Assembly (NCBI GenBank): GCA_947466075.1
Contig: CANIBP010000052.1
Span: 1 to 44,404, forward strand
Source: Verrucomicrobiaceae bacterium
Lineage (GTDB): Bacteria; Verrucomicrobiota; Verrucomicrobiia; Verrucomicrobiales; Verrucomicrobiaceae
Reading direction: 5' to 3'
Length of the DNA stretch: 44,404 bases
Each line of letters starts with the position of its first letter. The first letter of the stretch is position 1. Of the stretch, positions 41,675-44,404 are shown piece by piece. The notes under the pieces are model-generated. The model did not search any database. It was not told the origin of the DNA and worked only from the letters and a program-made list of their open reading frames with translations. The position numbers were made by a program, and so were the translations under genes.

Positions 41675-41869
41675 ATGCACGAAGACTCTTGGCTCGAAGA
41701 TTTCCTACCCTTGATGCGCTGTCCCGACACGCATCAACCGCTGCGACGTGCGACGGCTGAGGAATGCGCTAGATGGGGCGTCTCAGCGGCTTTGACGACG
41801 GAGGACGGCAGCCAGCAATTCCCCATCGATGCCGGTATTCCCATCTTGCTGCCCAGGGTCGCCCGGTGA
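41675..41869 (+). CDS. Trm112-like small protein
   Basis: 64 residues. MHEDSWLEDFLPLMRCPDTHQPLRRA and FPIDAGIPILLP follow the Trm112 family pattern (LxCPxxxxxL ... FPIxxGIPxLL), small proteins that stabilise methyltransferases. It has a single Cys near the start rather than a full zinc site. The start at 41675 lies one base after the moeB stop; a longer frame from 41486 would overlap moeB and is not favoured. It overlaps the convergent alpha/beta-hydrolase frame by 87 bases. Confidence 0.75.
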   Translation: MHEDSWLEDFLPLMRCPDTHQPLRRATAEECARWGVSAALTTEDGSQQFPIDAGIPILLPRVAR

Positions 41870-42739
41870 GGGCGATTTTTGCAGCGCGGCGACAATAATC
41901 TGCTCGGCATGCGTGACTGGTAGTGAGTAATGGCCGTCGATTTCCGACCACACCGAAGTGGCAGCAGGGATGAGCGAAGCGAGGCGCTCGGTGTAACTCC
42001 AGGCAATATTGCGATCCTGTTTGCCGTGCCAGAAACGGATAGGGAAATTGATTTGGCTGATCTCGAATCCCCATTCGTTGAGGTAGATGTCGGCGTCTGC
42101 AATGACACTGCGCGGGCCGCGATCCAAGGCACCAAGTGTGGCATCGCGTACGACGTCATAGATGCCGGGCAGGCTAAGAATGCGCCGGTCTTCTTGTCCG
42201 AGCAGCTTCATTAGCCAGCGCAAAGGCACTTTCTGTGGCGAACCTTTGGCGATCAAACCGCCAAATCGCAGCACCGAGCCAAGGACCGTGGGTAGGTAAT
42301 GCCGGAGTTGGATCATGACTCGGTAGAGCCAGAACATCTCGCGATCACCGAGAAATTTGAGCGGAGGTGCACCACAAATGATGGAGGCGGAGAGTAAACG
42401 TTTGGGGAGCATCAATGCCGTGACCAAAACATACGGGCCACCGCCGGACCAGCCGATGACGTGATAGTTGTCCGCACCAACATGGCTGGCGAGTTGAGTG
42501 AGCGCTTCAGGCCAATCGAAGAGCGTGCGGCCAGGTTGAAAATCCGAGAGGCCGATGCCGGGCCGATCCGGGCAGATAAGCCTCACACCGTGTTGTTTAG
42601 CTGCGGCGTCAAAGAGTGAACCTTGGATGCGTGATGACGGCCAGCCGTGAAATTAGAACGCTACTTCACCCCGTGGATCACCATACTCCGCATAACCGAG
42701 CTTGAGGCCGTTGGCGAGTGTGAGCGTGTGATCGGACAT
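41783..42739 (-). pseudogene. Alpha/beta hydrolase interrupted by one in-frame TAA
   Basis: Reading the minus strand from the ATG at 42739 gives MSDHTLTLANGLKLGYAEYG, then DPRGEVAF, a TAA codon (42653-42655, codon 29), then FHGWPSSRIQGS and on in the same frame. After it come the nucleophile motif GWSGGGP, an acid in FWHGKQDRN and His in GHYSLP. Without the stop it would be 318 residues, an intact alpha/beta hydrolase with the HG oxyanion loop just after the stop. A Tyr codon at that place would fit the family (VxYFHGxPSSR type). Either a recent nonsense mutation or a sequence error. An internal GTG (42586) would give a 267-residue product lacking the first strands. It follows the LOG gene by 23 bases. 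Confidence 0.8.
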
Positions 42740-42762
42740 CTGAGGGCGCGGAGTGTGGAGTT

Positions 42763-43608
42763 TCAATGCACACCTTCAAGTGCTGTTTCACCCAGCAATA
42801 CGTTGCTTTTCGGCACCTGACCACGACGCAGGCCGAATTGAGTGACCGCTTTGTCATGCAGATGCGCGACGGCTTCTTCAACAGAATCGGTCCACTTGAT
42901 CAAATCGAGATCCTCTGCGCTGATCGTGGCCCCTTTGAGCATGTGGTCCATGAACTGGCGCATCTCCGGCCAGAAATCGCTGCCCATGATGACGATGGGA
43001 AAGCTCTTGAGTTTCTTGGTCTGAATCAGCGTCAGCGCTTCGAACATCTCATCCATCGTGCCAAATCCGCCTGGCATGATGATGAAGCCGTAGCTGTATT
43101 TGATGAGCAGCGTCTTGCGCACGAAGAAATGCTCCATGGTCACCCAGCGGTCGAGATAAGGATTGTGGCTTTGTTCAAAGGGCAGGCGGATGTTGCAGCC
43201 GACACTACGTCCTCCAGCATCTTTTGCGCCACGATTGGCTGCTTCCATGATTCCAGGTCCACCGCCGGTCAGCACAGTGAAACCCATCTTCGCAATCGCT
43301 GCTCCCATGTCGCGTGCCAGCTTGTAATAGCGATGGTCTTCACCGAAACGTGCCGACCCAAACACGGTGATACACGGGCCGACGAAATGCAGGCCACGAA
43401 AACCGATCATGAAATCTTTGGCCACGCTCCAGAGCAATTGCAGATCACGCAGGCGGCGGTTGGGTCCGCTGAGCAGTGCACGGTCTTCAAGCTGACTGCG
43501 AAAGTTTTCATCCGCACGGATTTCTGCCGGCGTGACGTGGGTGACGGGAGCGCTTGTCATGGTGGTACCGGGTTCGGGTTCCCGGTCGAGGAGTGGGGGA
43601 GCAGACAT
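42763..43608 (-). CDS. LOG family protein (cytokinin-riboside-phosphate hydrolase-like)
   Basis: 281 residues. Motifs: TVFGSARFGEDH, TGGGPGIMEAANRGAKDAGG, and the MPGGFGTMDEMFEALTLIQ signature (PGGxGTxxE) of the LOG/YgdH/TIGR00730 family. Such proteins hydrolyse cytokinin riboside 5'-monophosphates or related nucleotides; the lysine decarboxylase name of older annotations is wrong. The 85-residue N-terminal part before the Rossmann strand (through RRLRDLQLLWSVAKDFMIG) is longer than in short LOGs. The Met at residue 17 is a possible start. First gene of a two-gene unit with the broken hydrolase. Confidence 0.88.
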   Translation of the reverse strand: MSAPPLLDREPEPGTTMTSAPVTHVTPAEIRADENFRSQLEDRALLSGPNRRLRDLQLLWSVAKDFMIGFRGLHFVGPCITVFGSARFGEDHRYYKLARDMGAAIAKMGFTVLTGGGPGIMEAANRGAKDAGGRSVGCNIRLPFEQSHNPYLDRWVTMEHFFVRKTLLIKYSYGFIIMPGGFGTMDEMFEALTLIQTKKLKSFPIVIMGSDFWPEMRQFMDHMLKGATISAEDLDLIKWTDSVEEAVAHLHDKAVTQFGLRRGQVPKSNVLLGETALEGVH

Positions 43609-43674
43609 GGTTGTGATGCTTAGCTTGGAAGGTAGCGGATGTGATTTTGTTCATCGCAAGCAGGCCTGCGCAAG

Positions 43675-43709
43675 AAAAAGCCCGCAGGTTCTGTGGCGAA
43701 CCTGCGGGC
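43675..43709 (-). terminator. Rho-independent terminator after the RRM gene
   Basis: A perfect 11-bp stem (43680-43690 with 43699-43709) and an eight-base loop, with five T residues following on the minus strand (43679-43675). About 25 bases past the RRM gene stop. Confidence 0.9.
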
Positions 43710-43734
43710 GTGGTGACTCAAAGTTCAGCGTGTA

Positions 43735-44355
43735 TTAGGCAGCTTCCTGGGCCTGTTCTTCCTCGCGCTGCGAGTCGGAGCCATCACCGCGCGTGTTCGG
43801 CTTGGCACCGCTGAGCTGCAATGGACGGCCCATGAAATCTTTGTTGCTGAGTTCAGCAACGGCACGGCGCGCTTCATCCACACTGCCCATCGTCACAAAA
43901 GCAAAGCCCTTGGAGCGTTGAGTGCGGCTGTTGACCACGACTTCCGCATTGCGCACGGCACCGACGCCGTTGAACAGTTCGCACAGGTCGCTCTCGGTGG
44001 CATCATAAGAAAGATTGCCGACATAGAGACGATCAGTGGTGATATCTGCCGGATTGACTGCCGGTGGTGCTTCGCGACGTGGACGTGGTTCACGTTGCGG
44101 GCGTGGGTTGTCGTTCGTCGAACGCGGGGCAGAACCGCTGTTACGGTCCGCTTGCGGCCGGTTCTTGGGTTTCGATTTTCCAAGCAAGCCGAAGCTGATG
44201 ATGCTTAGGAATTTTTGGAAGCCTGAAGGAGCAGCGCTGCGGCTTTCACGGCCACCTTCACGGGTGGGACGAGGGCCTTCAGGACGGGGGCCACGCGGGC
44301 GGTTGCGATTGCGGCGATTGCCGCCGTTGCCGTTGCGATTGGGATAGTCGGACAT
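43735..44355 (-). CDS. RRM RNA-binding protein with arginine/asparagine-rich N-terminus
   Basis: 206 residues. The N-terminal half is disordered and rich in Arg, Asn, Gly and Pro (RNRNRPRGPRPEGPRPTR), followed by a short hydrophobic stretch (KFLSIISFGLLGK). One RRM follows (about 105-190) with RNP2 LYVGNL and RNP1 KGFAFVTM, similar to glycine-rich RNA-binding proteins of cyanobacteria and Verrucomicrobia. The C-terminus is Gln/Glu-rich. It probably acts as an RNA chaperone or in mRNA handling. It ends at its own terminator. Confidence 0.9.
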   Translation of the reverse strand: MSDYPNRNGNGGNRRNRNRPRGPRPEGPRPTREGGRESRSAAPSGFQKFLSIISFGLLGKSKPKNRPQADRNSGSAPRSTNDNPRPQREPRPRREAPPAVNPADITTDRLYVGNLSYDATESDLCELFNGVGAVRNAEVVVNSRTQRSKGFAFVTMGSVDEARRAVAELSNKDFMGRPLQLSGAKPNTRGDGSDSQREEEQAQEAA

Positions 44356-44404
44356 GGATGGAGCTAGCGTAGGGGTGGGTTGCGTGTTCGGGCCTACACT
44401 CTTT

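Noticed and set aside
42766..43623. A 285-codon frame on the plus strand opposite the LOG gene
   Set aside because: The LOG motifs on the minus strand are clear; the antisense frame is a shadow.
1..44404. tRNA, rRNA, CRISPR array or replication origin
   Set aside because: No tRNA-like cloverleaf, rRNA-like conserved stretch, regularly spaced repeat or DnaA-box cluster was noticed by eye; a tRNAscan, Rfam and CRISPR search would be decisive.

Overview
The window looks like a chromosomal segment of an aerobic, Gram-negative bacterium of the Verrucomicrobiota, probably near Verrucomicrobiaceae/Prosthecobacter. This is inferred from gene content: a DUF1592/DUF1588-type cytochrome protein, planctomycete/verrucomicrobium-type cytochrome c domains fused to other modules, H-X9-DG-like pseudopilins, an LpxI lipid A enzyme and an N,N-dimethylformamidase-like protein. 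The DNA is moderately GC-rich, with weak Shine-Dalgarno sites. No rRNA, tRNA or CRISPR array was seen.

Layout. 1-234: the 5' end of an IS5-like transposase gene runs off the left edge, and its terminus appears to form the last codons of an SGNH hydrolase gene. 0.2-5.1 kb (minus strand): SGNH hydrolase, PQQ-type sugar dehydrogenase with a strong terminator, and a DEAD-box helicase with a glycine-rich tail. 5.3-9.0 kb (plus): 2-oxoacid:ferredoxin oxidoreductase KorAB and an MBL-fold hydrolase, separated by a palindromic repeat. 9.0-12.8 kb (minus): a large secreted PHP-like protein coupled to a membrane-anchored EF-hand protein. 12.9-15.4 kb (plus): a nucleotide-sugar dehydrogenase and a malate/lactate dehydrogenase-family enzyme. 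15.4-17.7 kb (minus): a metal-type permease and its partner, which carries 34 histidines in about 95 residues. 17.9-22.4 kb: a pseudopilin-like protein, a coiled-coil protein, a small YHS/TRASH-like secreted protein and a DUF1592 protein. 22.5-25.2 kb (plus): FKBP, SDR and dimethylformamidase-like genes. 25.2-26.4 kb (minus): cbpA-cbpM. 26.4-27.45 kb: a small accessory patch with an IS30-like remnant, an NTF2-like possible immunity gene and a large inverted repeat. 27.45-28.8 kb: photolyase.

29.0-36.7 kb (plus) is the most coherent functional block. A membrane DUF2231-like/cytochrome c fusion is followed by a secreted protein with a duplicated leucine-rich repeat unit and two CxxCH haem sites, then a lipoprotein, a small membrane protein and the System II cytochrome c assembly proteins ResB and CcsA. 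The assembly genes lie close to apocytochromes that would need them.

36.7-44.4 kb holds a cell-wall amidase, a prepilin-type pseudopilin paralogous to the 17.9-kb gene, and a three-gene operon joined by ATGA overlaps (unknown, TatD-like hydrolase, lpxI). These are followed by a MoeB-rhodanese fusion with a Trm112-like protein, an alpha/beta hydrolase gene interrupted by one TAA codon, a LOG-family protein and an RRM RNA-binding protein.

Five hairpins with a T-tract in the right orientation mark likely transcription ends at about 1.03, 32.28, 37.5, 38.55 and 43.69 kb. All functional calls rest on motif recognition by eye. No database search was run.
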